Below are positions 46,704 to 54,899 of a stretch of 64,000 nt of DNA, piece after piece. The stretch covers positions 35,459 to 99,458 of the forward strand of contig CAYTBN010000022.1 in NCBI GenBank assembly GCA_964436045.1. The letters run 5' to 3'. The stretch's first letter is position 1. Each line of letters starts with the position of its first letter. Position numbers and translations under genes: made by a program. The notes beneath the pieces were generated by a model. It was given only the letters and a program-made list of their open reading frames with translations. It ran no database searches and was not told where the DNA came from. This DNA is from CAYTBN01 sp964436045. Its GTDB lineage: Bacteria; Myxococcota_A; UBA796; UBA9615; CAYRNR01.

Positions 46704-47357
46704 CTATGCGCCCTGCACGGCCGCGGTGATCGACTCGAAGATGTCGTCGATCGAACCCACGCCGCTCACCGGTCGCAAGAGGCCCTGTGCCTCGTAGTAG
46801 CCGGCCACCGGGGCCGTCTGCTTGTGATACGTGTTCAGCCGCGCCTGGACGGTGTCAGCCTGGTCGTCCGCGCGCAGATAGGTCTCGCCGCCACAGGCGT
46901 CACAGACCCCCTCGACCTTCGTCGGATTGAAGGTGAGGTGATAGCTGCCGCCACAGCTCCCGCAGACCCGGCGTCCGCCGAGCCGGCCGACGATCTCCTC
47001 GTCAGCGACCTCGATGGACACGACCGCGTCGATGGTGCGCCCGGACTTCTTCAACATGCCGTCGAGCGCCTCGGCCTGGGGCACGGTCCGCGGGAAGCCG
47101 TCCATCAGGAAGCCATCCCCGCAGTCGTCGTTCGCGATCCGCTCGGCGATGATGCGGACCACCAGATCGTCAGGAACCAGGTTGCCGGCGTCCATGTCGC
47201 CCTTGGCTTCCTCGCCCACCGGGGTTCCGCTTTGGAGAGCGGCCCGCAGCATGTCGCCCGTGGCGATCTGCGGGACGCCGAAACGCTTCTCCATGCGCTT
47301 GGCCTGGGTGCCCTTGCCCGCGCCCGGAGGTCCGAAGAGGATCAGATCGAGACCCAT
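46704..47357 (-). CDS. adk: Adenylate kinase
   Basis: Adenylate kinase interconverts ATP + AMP and 2 ADP. The P-loop is GPPGAGKGTQ at about 9-18. The AMP site includes TGDMLRAAL, and FLMDGFPRTVPQAEAL and GRRVCGSCGGSYH open the LID, where four cysteines (CGSC and CDAC) form a zinc-finger as in Bacillus-type enzymes. The protein has 217 residues. ATG at 47357 is preferred over TTG at 47363 because GGAGG lies at better spacing. It is 2 bases after secY. Confidence 0.97.
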   Translation of the reverse strand: MGLDLILFGPPGAGKGTQAKRMEKRFGVPQIATGDMLRAALQSGTPVGEEAKGDMDAGNLVPDDLVVRIIAERIANDDCGDGFLMDGFPRTVPQAEALDGMLKKSGRTIDAVVSIEVADEEIVGRLGGRRVCGSCGGSYHLTFNPTKVEGVCDACGGETYLRADDQADTVQARLNTYHKQTAPVAGYYEAQGLLRPVSGVGSIDDIFESITAAVQGA

Positions 47358-47359
47358 CG

Positions 47360-48694
47360 TCAACCCCTCCGCCCGCGACCGCGGATGCGCGAACCGCCCG
47401 CACCCATCAGCCCGTCATAGTGTCTGGTCAGCAGGTGGCTCTCGATCTGGGCCACCGTATCGATGGCGACCCCGACCACGATCAGCAGGGAGGTGCCACC
47501 GAAGTAGAAGGGCACGTTCCACCTGCTGATGAGGATGTTGGGCAGCACGCAGACTGCCGAGATGTAGAGCGAACCCGCCAACGTGATCCGGGTGAGCACG
47601 CGGTCGATGAACTCGGCCGTGTTCTTTCCCGGCCGGATTCCCGGGATGAACCCGCCGTGCTTCTTGAGGTTCTCCGCCACATCGGTCGGGTTGAAGGTGA
47701 CCGACGTGTAGAAGTAGCAGAAGAAGATCGTCAACGCGATGTAGGTCACGTTGTACAGGTACGTGTTGCTCTGGTAGGCGTTCTGTACCGCCCGCAGGAA
47801 CTCGTTCTGCCAAAACGTCGCGATCGTCGCCGGGAACATGATGATCGACGAGGCGAAGATCGGGGGAATCACACCCGCGGTGTTGATCTTCAGCGGCAGG
47901 TGGGTGCTCTGACCGCCGTAGACCCTGCGGCCGACGACCCGCTTGGCGTACTGCACGGGAATCCGCCGCTGGCCCCGCTCGCAGAAGACGATGAATGCGA
48001 TCACCGTCACCATGCCGACCACCAGAAGCATCCAGCCGACGGCGTTGAGGTTGCCGCCTCCCGTGCCGGAGCTCAGCCCCTGCGCCGACTTGAAGATGGC
48101 GGCGGGGAAGCGGGCGACGATGCCTGCGAAGATGATCAGCGAGATCCCGTTGCCGATGCCACGCTCGGTGATCTGCTCGCCCAGCCACATGATGAACGAA
48201 GTACCGCAGGTCAGCGTCACCACGGTCATGAACCAGAACCAGGGTCCACCCTGAGCGACGACCGGCGTCCCTGCGGGGCTCATGCTCTCGAGCCCGTAGG
48301 CGATCGCAAAACCCTGGACCACGGAGATCAGGATCGTGCCGTAGCGGGTGTACTGGGTGATCTTGCGGCGGCCGGCCTCCCCCTCCTTCTGCAGCCGTTC
48401 GAGGGCGGGGACCACCACGGTGAGCAGCTGCAAGATGATGGAAGCGGAGATGTACGGCATGATGCCGAGGGTGAAGATGGAGAACTGCTCCAGCGCACCG
48501 CCGGTGAACATGTCGTACAGGCCGAACATCGTGTTCTGGCCCTGGGACTGGAAGAAGTCCGTCAGCGCCTGCCTGTTCGCCCCGGGAACCGGGATGAACA
48601 CGCCGACGCGGTAGACCCCGAGCAACGCAATCGTGAACAGAACGCGCTTTCGCAGTTCCGGGATCTTCCAGATGTTCAGGAAGCTGCTGGCCAC
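47360..48694 (-). CDS. secY: Protein translocase channel SecY
   Basis: SecY forms the protein-conducting channel of the inner membrane. The 444-residue protein has ten predicted helices. Typical segments are IWKIPELRKRVLFT, FTLGIMPYISASIILQLL, GNGISLIIFAGIV, LPLKINTAGVIPPIFASSI and LTRITLAGSLYISAVCV. A Gly/Arg-rich tail follows. The start is a GTG, 9 bases after rplO. Confidence 0.98.
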   Translation of the reverse strand: MASSFLNIWKIPELRKRVLFTIALLGVYRVGVFIPVPGANRQALTDFFQSQGQNTMFGLYDMFTGGALEQFSIFTLGIMPYISASIILQLLTVVVPALERLQKEGEAGRRKITQYTRYGTILISVVQGFAIAYGLESMSPAGTPVVAQGGPWFWFMTVVTLTCGTSFIMWLGEQITERGIGNGISLIIFAGIVARFPAAIFKSAQGLSSGTGGGNLNAVGWMLLVVGMVTVIAFIVFCERGQRRIPVQYAKRVVGRRVYGGQSTHLPLKINTAGVIPPIFASSIIMFPATIATFWQNEFLRAVQNAYQSNTYLYNVTYIALTIFFCYFYTSVTFNPTDVAENLKKHGGFIPGIRPGKNTAEFIDRVLTRITLAGSLYISAVCVLPNILISRWNVPFYFGGTSLLIVVGVAIDTVAQIESHLLTRHYDGLMGAGGSRIRGRGRRG

Positions 48695-48703
48695 AGCCTT
48701 CTC

Positions 48704-49183
48704 CTAGCCTTCCGACGTCTCGGGACGGTTCCAGCCGCGCTCGAGGATCTCGACCGTTCCACCGGCCGCCTCGAGCTTGGCTCGTGCCGTCTTGCTGAAC
48801 TTGTGGGCCCTGACCGTGAGCGCGACGCCCACATCCCCGTCACCGAGGATCTTGACCCCGTCGTAGAGCTTGTTGATCAGCCCGTTTTGGGCCATCACGC
48901 CCGGATCGACCACCGTGTCGGCGTCGAAACGGGCCAGGTCGCGCAGGTTCACCAGCGCGAAACGTTTTCCGAACGGGTAGTTCGAGAACCCCCGCTTCGG
49001 CAACCGGCGATGCAGGGGCATCTGCCCACCCTCGAAACCGGGGGGCACCTTGCAGCCGCTGCGGGCCTTCTGTCCCTTGTTCCCCCGGCCGCAGGTCTTC
49101 CCCCAGCCGGAGCTCTCCCCACGGCCAACGCGCTTGGCGCGCCGCCGGGAGCCCTCATTCGGTCGCAACTTGTCGAGATCCAT
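48704..49183 (-). CDS. rplO: 50S ribosomal protein L15
   Basis: The 159-residue L15 has the usual N terminus (LDKLRPNEGSRRRAKRVGRG), the glycine-rich CGRGNKGQKARSG stretch and VPPGFEGGQMPLHRRLPKRGF. ATG at 49183 is chosen over the upstream GTG because AGAGGA is at a good distance. A gap of 85 bases separates it from rpmD. Confidence 0.97.
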   Translation of the reverse strand: MDLDKLRPNEGSRRRAKRVGRGESSGWGKTCGRGNKGQKARSGCKVPPGFEGGQMPLHRRLPKRGFSNYPFGKRFALVNLRDLARFDADTVVDPGVMAQNGLINKLYDGVKILGDGDVGVALTVRAHKFSKTARAKLEAAGGTVEILERGWNRPETSEG

Positions 49184-49268
49184 CACTTCCTCTTTCGCCG
49201 TGGACTGAAGGATTGTCCGCGACTCGCTTTCGCTCCCAGGAGGGTGCTTTTCCTACCTCTCACCGACG

Positions 49269-49451
49269 CTACTCGATCTCCTCCACGTCGACGAGGTGGA
49301 TCACCTTCTTCACCATCCCCCGAACCGAGGGGGTGTCTTCGAGCTCCACGGTCTTCCGCAGCTTCTTCAGCCCCAGGCCCGCCAGCGTCTGGCGCTGGTC
49401 CTGCGGCTTTCCGATGGCACTGCGTACCTGGGTCACCTTCAGCTTGCTCAT
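49269..49451 (-). CDS. rpmD: 50S ribosomal protein L30
   Basis: The 60-residue L30 starts SKLKVTQVRSAIGKPQDQRQ, followed by TLAGLGLKKLRKTVELEDTP, both characteristic. The start codon overlaps the stop of rpsE (ATGA), so translation is coupled. The length equals E. coli L30 plus one. Confidence 0.96.
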   Translation of the reverse strand: MSKLKVTQVRSAIGKPQDQRQTLAGLGLKKLRKTVELEDTPSVRGMVKKVIHLVDVEEIE

Positions 49452-49963
49452 CACGCTTCCCCGCCGGCCGCGTTGCGTTCGAACACGCCCCGCCGCCGCA
49501 GGTAGGCCTCGGGATCCTGCAATTCGGTCAGCGCCTGCATCGTGGCCTTGAGCACGTTGTGCGGGTTGTTGCTGCCGATGCACTTGGTCAGGATGTTGCG
49601 GATACCCGCGGCTTCCATGACCGCACGCACTGCGCCGCCAGCGATGACGCCCGTTCCCGGCCGCGCCGGCCGCAGCAATACGACTCCGGCGCCGTAGCGG
49701 CCCACCACCTGGTGGGGGATCGTGCCGTCGCTCGTGGTCGGGATCCTGCGCATGGCGGCCTTGGCCTTCTCACCACCCTTACGGATCGCCTCGGGGACCT
49801 CGTGGGCCTTGCCGTGACCGACGCCCACCCGGCCCTCGCCATCACCAACGACCACCAGCGCGCTGAAGTTGAACCGACGGCCGCCCTTGACCACCTTGGC
49901 CACGCGATTGATATCGACGACCTTGTCGATCAGGTCCATGTCGTTCTCGGTGAAACGAGCCAT
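49451..49963 (-). CDS. rpsE: 30S ribosomal protein S5
   Basis: S5 contributes to decoding accuracy. The 170-residue protein has VVDINRVAKVVKGGRRFNFS, VVVGDGEGRVGVGHGKA, RPARPGTGVIAGGAVRAVME and SNNPHNVLKATMQAL. It lies 2 bases after rplR. No residue known for spectinomycin resistance was assessed further. Confidence 0.98.
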   Translation of the reverse strand: MARFTENDMDLIDKVVDINRVAKVVKGGRRFNFSALVVVGDGEGRVGVGHGKAHEVPEAIRKGGEKAKAAMRRIPTTSDGTIPHQVVGRYGAGVVLLRPARPGTGVIAGGAVRAVMEAAGIRNILTKCIGSNNPHNVLKATMQALTELQDPEAYLRRRGVFERNAAGGEA

Positions 49964-49965
49964 GT

Positions 49966-50331
49966 TCAGAACTCCAGACCGCCCTCACGGGCGGCATCGG
50001 CCAGGGCCTGGACGCGACCGTGGTAGAGGAAGCCGTTGCGGTCGAACACCACCTGCTTGATTCCCGCCTCGATCGCCCTGGACGCCACGGCCTGGCCAAT
50101 GGTCTTGGCTGCGTCGACGTTGCCCTTGTGCCCCTCGATCTCCACGGCCTTCTCGAGGCTCGAGGCGGACGCGAGGGTCACACCGGACTCGTCGTCGATC
50201 AGCTGGGCGTACATGTGCTTCGTGCTGCGAAACACACACAGCCGCGGTCGTGCGGCCGTGCCGCGGACCGTCCGGCGGATGTGCTTCTTCCGGCGCTGAC
50301 GAGCCAACGCTCTGGGGTTCGTCTTGGCCAT
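49966..50331 (-). CDS. rplR: 50S ribosomal protein L18
   Basis: L18 binds 5S rRNA. The 121-residue protein has RRKKHIRRTVRGTAARPRLC, VFRSTKHMYAQLIDDE and FDRNGFLYHGRVQALADAAREGGLEF. The ATG at 50331 follows AGGAGAG. An internal promoter at 50367-50394 and a GCGCGC hairpin lie in the 76-base gap after rplF. Confidence 0.97.
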   Translation of the reverse strand: MAKTNPRALARQRRKKHIRRTVRGTAARPRLCVFRSTKHMYAQLIDDESGVTLASASSLEKAVEIEGHKGNVDAAKTIGQAVASRAIEAGIKQVVFDRNGFLYHGRVQALADAAREGGLEF

Positions 50332-50349
50332 CTCGTTCTCTCCTGCGAA

Positions 50350-50365
50350 GCGCGCAAAGGCGCGC
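50350..50365 (-). other. GCGCGC hairpin before rplR
   Basis: Two GCGCGC arms with a 4-base CTTT loop (minus-strand reading) stand between the internal promoter and the rplR ribosome-binding site. In transcripts that read through from rplF it would form a compact stem just before the AGGAG; in transcripts starting at the internal promoter part of it may be missing. Confidence 0.45.
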
Positions 50366-50366
50366 C

Positions 50367-50394
50367 ATCCTAGCAAAAGTCCTTGTCAGGTCAA
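50367..50394 (-). promoter_or_regulatory. Internal sigma-70 promoter in the spc operon
   Basis: On the minus strand TTGACC (50394-50389) and TAGGAT (50372-50367) are separated by 16 bases. TG in front of the -10 makes it an extended -10. The start would be near 50360, feeding rplR and the genes beyond. This is one of the better promoters in the window. Confidence 0.5.
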
Positions 50395-50407
50395 GTGACC
50401 GTCCGGA

Positions 50408-50950
50408 TCAGGCGACTCCCGCCTTGCCCGGCTTCAACTTGACGTACTCGTCGATGTACCGCACGCCCTTGCCCTTGTAGGCGTCCGGCTTGCGGAATCC
50501 GCGAATCACGGCGGCCACGTGGCCCACCAGCTCCCGGTCGATCCCGTTGATCGTGACCTGGGCGCCGCGGGGGCCGACCTCGATGTCCACGCCATCGGGG
50601 ATCGGGTAGATCACCGGGTGGCTGTACCCGAGCCGCAGATGCAGCTCCTTGCCAACCAGCTCGGCCGCGTACCCGATACCCTGGATGCTCAGCTGCTTGG
50701 ACCACCCGGCGTGGACGCCTGTGACCATGTTCTGCAGCAGCGCCCGGCAGAGTCCGTGGTTGGAACGGGCCCGTTTGGTGTCGTTGGCCCGGCTGACCCG
50801 CAGGCAACCGCCCTGCTCGGCCACCTGGACCTGGGCGGGCACGGGCCGCTGCAGGGAACCCTTGGGTCCCTTGACGCCCATGGTCCCGGCCGTGTGCTGG
50901 TACGAGACCCCCTTGGGGAGCTCGATCGGCTTGCTACCGACGCGCGACAT
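50408..50950 (-). CDS. rplF: 50S ribosomal protein L6
   Basis: The 180-residue L6 starts SRVGSKPIELPKGVSYQ and has two repeated domains with MVTGVHAGWSKQLSIQGIGYAAE, LGYSHPVIYPIPDGV and PDAYKGKGVRYIDEYVKLKPGK. It lies 9 bases after rpsH and is separated from rplR by 76 bases, an unusually long gap for this operon. Confidence 0.98.
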   Translation of the reverse strand: MSRVGSKPIELPKGVSYQHTAGTMGVKGPKGSLQRPVPAQVQVAEQGGCLRVSRANDTKRARSNHGLCRALLQNMVTGVHAGWSKQLSIQGIGYAAELVGKELHLRLGYSHPVIYPIPDGVDIEVGPRGAQVTINGIDRELVGHVAAVIRGFRKPDAYKGKGVRYIDEYVKLKPGKAGVA

Positions 50951-50959
50951 GGCTTCCTC

Positions 50960-51358
50960 CTACCAGACCCGGCAAAGGACCTCGCCGCCCACTCCGGCGC
51001 GACGAGCCTGGGCGTCGGTCATCACGCCCCTGCTGGTGGAGATGATGGCCACGCCCAGTCCATTGAGGACCTTGGGAAGGTCATCGCGTCCGCGGTACAC
51101 CCGGCGGCCCGGGCGGCTGATGCGCTCGATGCCGAGGATGATCGCGTTGCGGTCCCCGTCGTACCGGAGCTTGAGCTGCAGGTTGCCCTGCGGCCCTTCC
51201 CTCCGGACGTCGAAGTCCTGGATGAACCCCTCGGTCTTGAGGATCTGCGCGATGTCCGCTTTGAGCCGAGACGAAGGAATGTTGACGTCCGAATGCCCCG
51301 CCTGTAGTGCGTTGCGAATCCGGGTCAGCATGTCCGCGATGGGATCGGTCATGCTCAT
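50960..51358 (-). CDS. rpsH: 30S ribosomal protein S8
   Basis: S8 binds the central domain of 16S rRNA and often represses the spc operon. The 132-residue protein has TDPIADMLTRIRNALQAGHS, KTEGFIQDFDVR and the C-terminal STSRGVMTDAQARRAGVGGE. AGGAGGGTG precedes the first of two in-frame ATGs. Confidence 0.98.
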   Translation of the reverse strand: MSMTDPIADMLTRIRNALQAGHSDVNIPSSRLKADIAQILKTEGFIQDFDVRREGPQGNLQLKLRYDGDRNAIILGIERISRPGRRVYRGRDDLPKVLNGLGVAIISTSRGVMTDAQARRAGVGGEVLCRVW

Positions 51359-51367
51359 GACACCCTC

Positions 51368-51553
51368 CTACCAGCTGCTCTTGATCACGCCAGGAATCTG
51401 ACCCTCGAGGGCTAGAGACCTGAAGCAGATCCGGCACATGTCGAACTTGCGCATGTAGGCCCGGGGCCGACCGCACAGCGGACAGCGGTTGTACGCCCTG
51501 ACCTTGAACTTGGCGGGGCGCTTGGCCTTCACTCGCAGAGAAGTCTTCGCCAT
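51368..51553 (-). CDS. rpsN: 30S ribosomal protein S14, zinc-ribbon type
   Basis: The 61-residue short S14 has two CxxC motifs (CPLCGRPRAYMRKFDMCRIC), so it is the zinc-binding (type Z) form rather than the 100-residue zinc-free form. It lies 13 bases after rplE and 9 before rpsH. Confidence 0.97.
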   Translation of the reverse strand: MAKTSLRVKAKRPAKFKVRAYNRCPLCGRPRAYMRKFDMCRICFRSLALEGQIPGVIKSSW

Positions 51554-51566
51554 CTCCCGATTCTCC

Positions 51567-52106
51567 TCAGTTCGCGAACGGCATCCCAAGATGCTTCAGC
51601 AGCGACTTGGCTTCCGGATCGGAATTCGCGGTGGTGACGATGGTGATGTTCATCCCGGTGATACGAGCGACCTTGTCGTAGTCGATCTCCGGGAAAACGA
51701 TCTGCTCTTGGATCCCCATCGAGAAGTTCCCACGGCCGTCAAAAGACTTGCCGTTGAGTCCGCGGAAGTCGCGGACACGCGGGATAGCGATGGTGATCAA
51801 TCGGTCCAGGAACTCGTACATACGCTGGCGACGCAGGGTGACCATCGTGCCGATGGGCATCCCCTCGCGCAGCTTGAAGTTTGCGATGCTGCGGCGGGCG
51901 CGACGGATGATCGCCTTCTGGCCGGTGACCTGGGCGATCTCGGACGCTGCGGTCTCGAGCACCTTGATGTCGCGGATACCGTCCTTGAGCGAGGTGTTCA
52001 CGACGATCTTGGTGACCTTGGGCACCTGCATCACGTTGTCGTAGCCGAACTCCTGCATCAGGGTCGGGACGACATCCTTGCGGTACATATCTTTGAGCCG
52101 TGGCAT
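51567..52106 (-). CDS. rplE: 50S ribosomal protein L5
   Basis: L5 binds 5S rRNA and P-site tRNA. The 179-residue protein has FGYDNVMQVPKVTKIVVNTS, RRARRSIANFKLREGMPIG, IAIPRVRDFRGLNGKSFDGR and YDKVARITGMNITIVTTA. The ATG at 52106 gives the family-typical length. Confidence 0.98.
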   Translation of the reverse strand: MPRLKDMYRKDVVPTLMQEFGYDNVMQVPKVTKIVVNTSLKDGIRDIKVLETAASEIAQVTGQKAIIRRARRSIANFKLREGMPIGTMVTLRRQRMYEFLDRLITIAIPRVRDFRGLNGKSFDGRGNFSMGIQEQIVFPEIDYDKVARITGMNITIVTTANSDPEAKSLLKHLGMPFAN

Positions 52107-52168
52107 GTCAGCCTCCGCGGGTGACCGGCGCCGTGCTTTCACCTGGCGTCCGTCGGGTCCCCGCCTCC

Positions 52169-52492
52169 TCAGTCGATCCGCTCGCCGGTCTTGACGGCGA
52201 TCCGGGTTTTCGCGCGGCCTTCGCCTTCGAAGCGGACGCGCGTCGCCACTTGGTCTTTGCCCACCACCAGCTGAACGTTGCTGATGTGGATGGGCGCTTC
52301 TTTCTCGATGATCCCGCCCTGCCGGAACTGGGCGTTGGGCCGCTGGTGCCGCTTGACCATGTTGACGTGCTCGATCAGCACCCGGTTCTGCTTGTGCAGC
52401 ACCCGCAGGACCTTGCCGACCTGGTCCTTGTGGGCGCCGGAGATCACGCGGACCGTATCGTCGCGCTTCAGGTACGTCTTGTGGCCCTTCAT
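52169..52492 (-). CDS. rplX: 50S ribosomal protein L24
   Basis: The 107-residue L24 has the KOW motif DDTVRVISGAHKDQVGKVLRV and LIEHVNMVKRHQRPNAQFRQGGIIEKEAPIH-type region, both conserved. It overlaps the stop of rplN (ATGA) and is 62 bases before rplE. Confidence 0.97.
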   Translation of the reverse strand: MKGHKTYLKRDDTVRVISGAHKDQVGKVLRVLHKQNRVLIEHVNMVKRHQRPNAQFRQGGIIEKEAPIHISNVQLVVGKDQVATRVRFEGEGRAKTRIAVKTGERID

Positions 52493-52860
52493 CAGAGCAC
52501 CTCCGGCGCCAGCGAGATGATCTTCATGAACCGCTTCTGGCGCAGCTCCCGGGCCACGGGCCCGAAGATGCGAGTCCCGATGGGCTCCTTGTCGGCCTTG
52601 ATCAGCACAGCGGAGTTGTCATCGAAGCGGATGTAGGTGCCGTCGGGGCGCCGGATCTCCTTGGCCGTCCGAACGACCACAGCTTCCATCACCGTGCCCT
52701 TCTTGACCTTGGAGTTGGGGATCGCCTCCTTGACGGAGACCTTCACGATGTCGCCGACGCGCGCATACCTGCGCTTGGAACCGCCCAGCACCTTGATGCA
52801 CTGCACCCTCTTGGCACCGCTATTGTCGGCGACGTCCAGTATCGTCTGCATCTGAATCAT
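52492..52860 (-). CDS. rplN: 50S ribosomal protein L14
   Basis: The 122-residue L14 begins MIQMQTILDVADNSGAKRVQ and ends RFMKIISLAPEVL, with TYIRFDDNSAVLIKADKEPI in the middle. Length and ends match E. coli L14 almost exactly. It is 37 bases after rpsQ. Confidence 0.98.
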   Translation of the reverse strand: MIQMQTILDVADNSGAKRVQCIKVLGGSKRRYARVGDIVKVSVKEAIPNSKVKKGTVMEAVVVRTAKEIRRPDGTYIRFDDNSAVLIKADKEPIGTRIFGPVARELRQKRFMKIISLAPEVL

Positions 52861-52897
52861 GGCGCGTTCTCCAGGCTGTTCTCGCCGCGAGCGACGA

Positions 52898-53164
52898 TCA
52901 GCCCTGTCCCACCTCGATCTGCCGATTGACCGCCCACCGCTTACGCTTGCTCAGCGGCCGGCTCTCGATGATCTCCACCCGGTCTCCCACCGAACACCGG
53001 TTCTCCGGATCGTGGGCCATGTAGCGCGTGGTGGAGGTCACGTACTTCTTGTAGCGTCGGTGGAGCGTCTTGCGGTTGACCTTGACCACGACGGTCTTGT
53101 CACCGCTGTCGCTGACGACGATTCCGACGAACGTGCGTCGGTTACCCTGGACCTTGTCAGCCAT
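52898..53164 (-). CDS. rpsQ: 30S ribosomal protein S17
   Basis: The 88-residue S17 has RRTFVGIVVSDSGDKTVVV, TLHRRYKKYVTSTTRYMAHD and DRVEIIESRPLSKRKRW. The ATG at 53164 is used instead of an upstream codon since it gives the normal MADK start. Confidence 0.97.
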   Translation of the reverse strand: MADKVQGNRRTFVGIVVSDSGDKTVVVKVNRKTLHRRYKKYVTSTTRYMAHDPENRCSVGDRVEIIESRPLSKRKRWAVNRQIEVGQG

Positions 53165-53181
53165 CGCTGCCTCGCTCCCGC

Positions 53182-53484
53182 TCACGCCTTCATTCCGAAG
53201 CGCTCGCGGATCTTGCTGTAGCCCTTGCCGGTCTCGTCTTTCAGCGAACCGACCTGCGTCTCGAGGCCGCCCTGTTGCAGCTTGCCCTCGATCTCGCGCT
53301 GCCGGATCAGAGTCTTGATCCGGGCCAGGTCACGCCGCAGCTGCGGCATCTTCGCCGTGTTGTCCAGCTGGCCCGTGGCCCGCTGGAACTTGAATGCCAC
53401 CAACTCCTGAACGATGTCGTGACGGCGGAGCAGAAGCTCGCGGTCATCGAGCTCGCGGAGCTCAACCAACCCGGCGTTGGCCAT
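53182..53484 (-). CDS. rpmC: 50S ribosomal protein L29, C-terminally extended
   Basis: L29 lies at the exit tunnel near SRP and trigger factor sites. The core ELRELDDRELLLRRHDIVQEL with FQRATGQLDNTAKMPQLRRDLARIKTLI is typical. At 100 residues it is about 35 longer than E. coli L29, the surplus being a charged C-terminal tail. It lies 3 bases after rplP. Confidence 0.95.
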   Translation of the reverse strand: MANAGLVELRELDDRELLLRRHDIVQELVAFKFQRATGQLDNTAKMPQLRRDLARIKTLIRQREIEGKLQQGGLETQVGSLKDETGKGYSKIRERFGMKA

Positions 53485-53487
53485 CGC

Positions 53488-53898
53488 TCAGTCCTCCCTG
53501 ACCACGACGCGCGTGGCGATGGACAGCTTGTGGGAAGCCAGCCGCAGGGCCTCCCTGGCGACCTCTTCGGACACACCCTCCATCTCGTAGAGGATGCGAC
53601 CGGGCTTCACAGGAGCGACCCACACCTCGGGGGCGCCCTTGCCCTTGCCCATGCGGGTCTCGGCGGGCTTCTTGCTCAGCGGCTTGTCCGGGAAGATCCG
53701 GATCCAGACCTTGCCGCCGCGCTTCACCGAACGGGTGATCGCGACTCGGGCGGCCTCGATCTGGCGGGCCGTGATCCAGCCCGGTTCGACGGCCTGCAGG
53801 CCGAACTCGCCAAAGTCCACGTTACAACCGCGGCGGGCGAGGCCCTTGAGCCGGCCCTTCTGCCGCTTGCGGTACTTGACCTTCTTCGGGGCTAGCAT
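53488..53898 (-). CDS. rplP: 50S ribosomal protein L16
   Basis: The 136-residue L16 starts MLAPKKVKYRKRQKGRLKGL and has FGEFGLQAVEPGWITARQIE, WIRIFPDKPLSKKPAETRMG and EVWVAPVKPGRILYEMEGV. It lies 4 bases after rpsC. Confidence 0.98.
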   Translation of the reverse strand: MLAPKKVKYRKRQKGRLKGLARRGCNVDFGEFGLQAVEPGWITARQIEAARVAITRSVKRGGKVWIRIFPDKPLSKKPAETRMGKGKGAPEVWVAPVKPGRILYEMEGVSEEVAREALRLASHKLSIATRVVVRED

Positions 53899-53902
53899 GG
53901 CT

Positions 53903-54547
53903 CTAGCGCTCCTCTTCCTCGCCCTGGAGGATCTCGCCCTTGAAGATCCAGACCTTGACGCCGATGATCCCGTAGGTGGTCCTGGCGACGGCCTGTCCGT
54001 AGTCGATGTCGGCGCGGATCGTGTGCAGCGGCACGCGCCCCTCGCGGTAGAATTCCTTGCGGCTCATCTCGGCACCGCCGAGGCGGCCACCGCACATCAC
54101 CTTCACGCCCTGGGCGCCGGCCCGCATCGTCGACTGCATGGCCTTCTTCATCGCCCGGCGGAAGTTGACCCGCTTGCACAGCTGGGCCGCGATGTTCTCG
54201 GCCACCAACGTGGAGTCCAGCTCCACCTTGCGGACCTCGATGATGTTGAGGAAGACCTCGGTGTCGGTGACCTTGCGCAGGTCGAGCTTCAGCTGCTCGA
54301 GGCCCGCACAACGTTTGCCGATGATCATGCCCGGGCGCGCGGCGTACACGTACACCTTGGCCTTGTTGGCCGCCCGCTCGATGATCACCTTGCTGATCTG
54401 GGCGCCGGACAGCCGGCTCTTGAGGAACTCGCGGATCCGCAGGTCCTCGTGCAGGAACTCGCTGTATTTCTTCTCAGAGAACCAGCGCGAGTCCCACGTG
54501 CGGACCGTACCCAGGCGGAATCCGACGGGATGGACCTTCTGACCCAT
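53903..54547 (-). CDS. rpsC: 30S ribosomal protein S3
   Basis: S3 helps form the mRNA entry channel. The 214-residue protein has GQKVHPVGFRLG, the KH domain with GMIIGKRCAGLEQL and the C-terminal GRLGGAEMSRKEFYREGRVP and GIIGVKVWIFKGEIL. In the KH loop the residue after GKR is Cys where Gly is usual (GKRG), a small oddity. It is 4 bases after rplV. Confidence 0.98.
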   Translation of the reverse strand: MGQKVHPVGFRLGTVRTWDSRWFSEKKYSEFLHEDLRIREFLKSRLSGAQISKVIIERAANKAKVYVYAARPGMIIGKRCAGLEQLKLDLRKVTDTEVFLNIIEVRKVELDSTLVAENIAAQLCKRVNFRRAMKKAMQSTMRAGAQGVKVMCGGRLGGAEMSRKEFYREGRVPLHTIRADIDYGQAVARTTYGIIGVKVWIFKGEILQGEEEER

Positions 54548-54551
54548 CGAT

Positions 54552-54890
54552 CTACTCCCTCTCGTCCAGCACCACGCGAATGTGGCTGGTGCGCTTGCGG
54601 ATGCGGGTGGCGCGCCCGTGCGCCCTGGGGGTCCAGCGTCGCAGCGTGGCGCCGCCGTCCACCAGGATGGTCTTGATATAGAGACGGTCCTCGTCGATCG
54701 AGGACATCTTCTCCTTGGCGTTACTCACGGCCGACTCGATCAGACGACCCACGATCGGCGCTGACTTCTTGCGGGTGAACTTGAGCAGCTCGACCGCCTC
54801 GCTGACGTCTCTCCCACGAACCAGATCGGCCACCAGCCGAACTTTACGCGGGGAGATGCGCGCGTGCCTCAACAGTGCCGAGGACTCCAT
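54552..54890 (-). CDS. rplV: 50S ribosomal protein L22
   Basis: The 112-residue L22 has ALLRHARISPRKVRLVADLV, a helix with LKFTRKKSAPIVGRLIESAV and the extended hairpin RRWTPRAHGRATRIRKRTSH that reaches into the exit tunnel. It is 9 bases after rpsS. Confidence 0.97.
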   Translation of the reverse strand: MESSALLRHARISPRKVRLVADLVRGRDVSEAVELLKFTRKKSAPIVGRLIESAVSNAKEKMSSIDEDRLYIKTILVDGGATLRRWTPRAHGRATRIRKRTSHIRVVLDERE

Positions 54891-54899
54891 GACTGCTCC

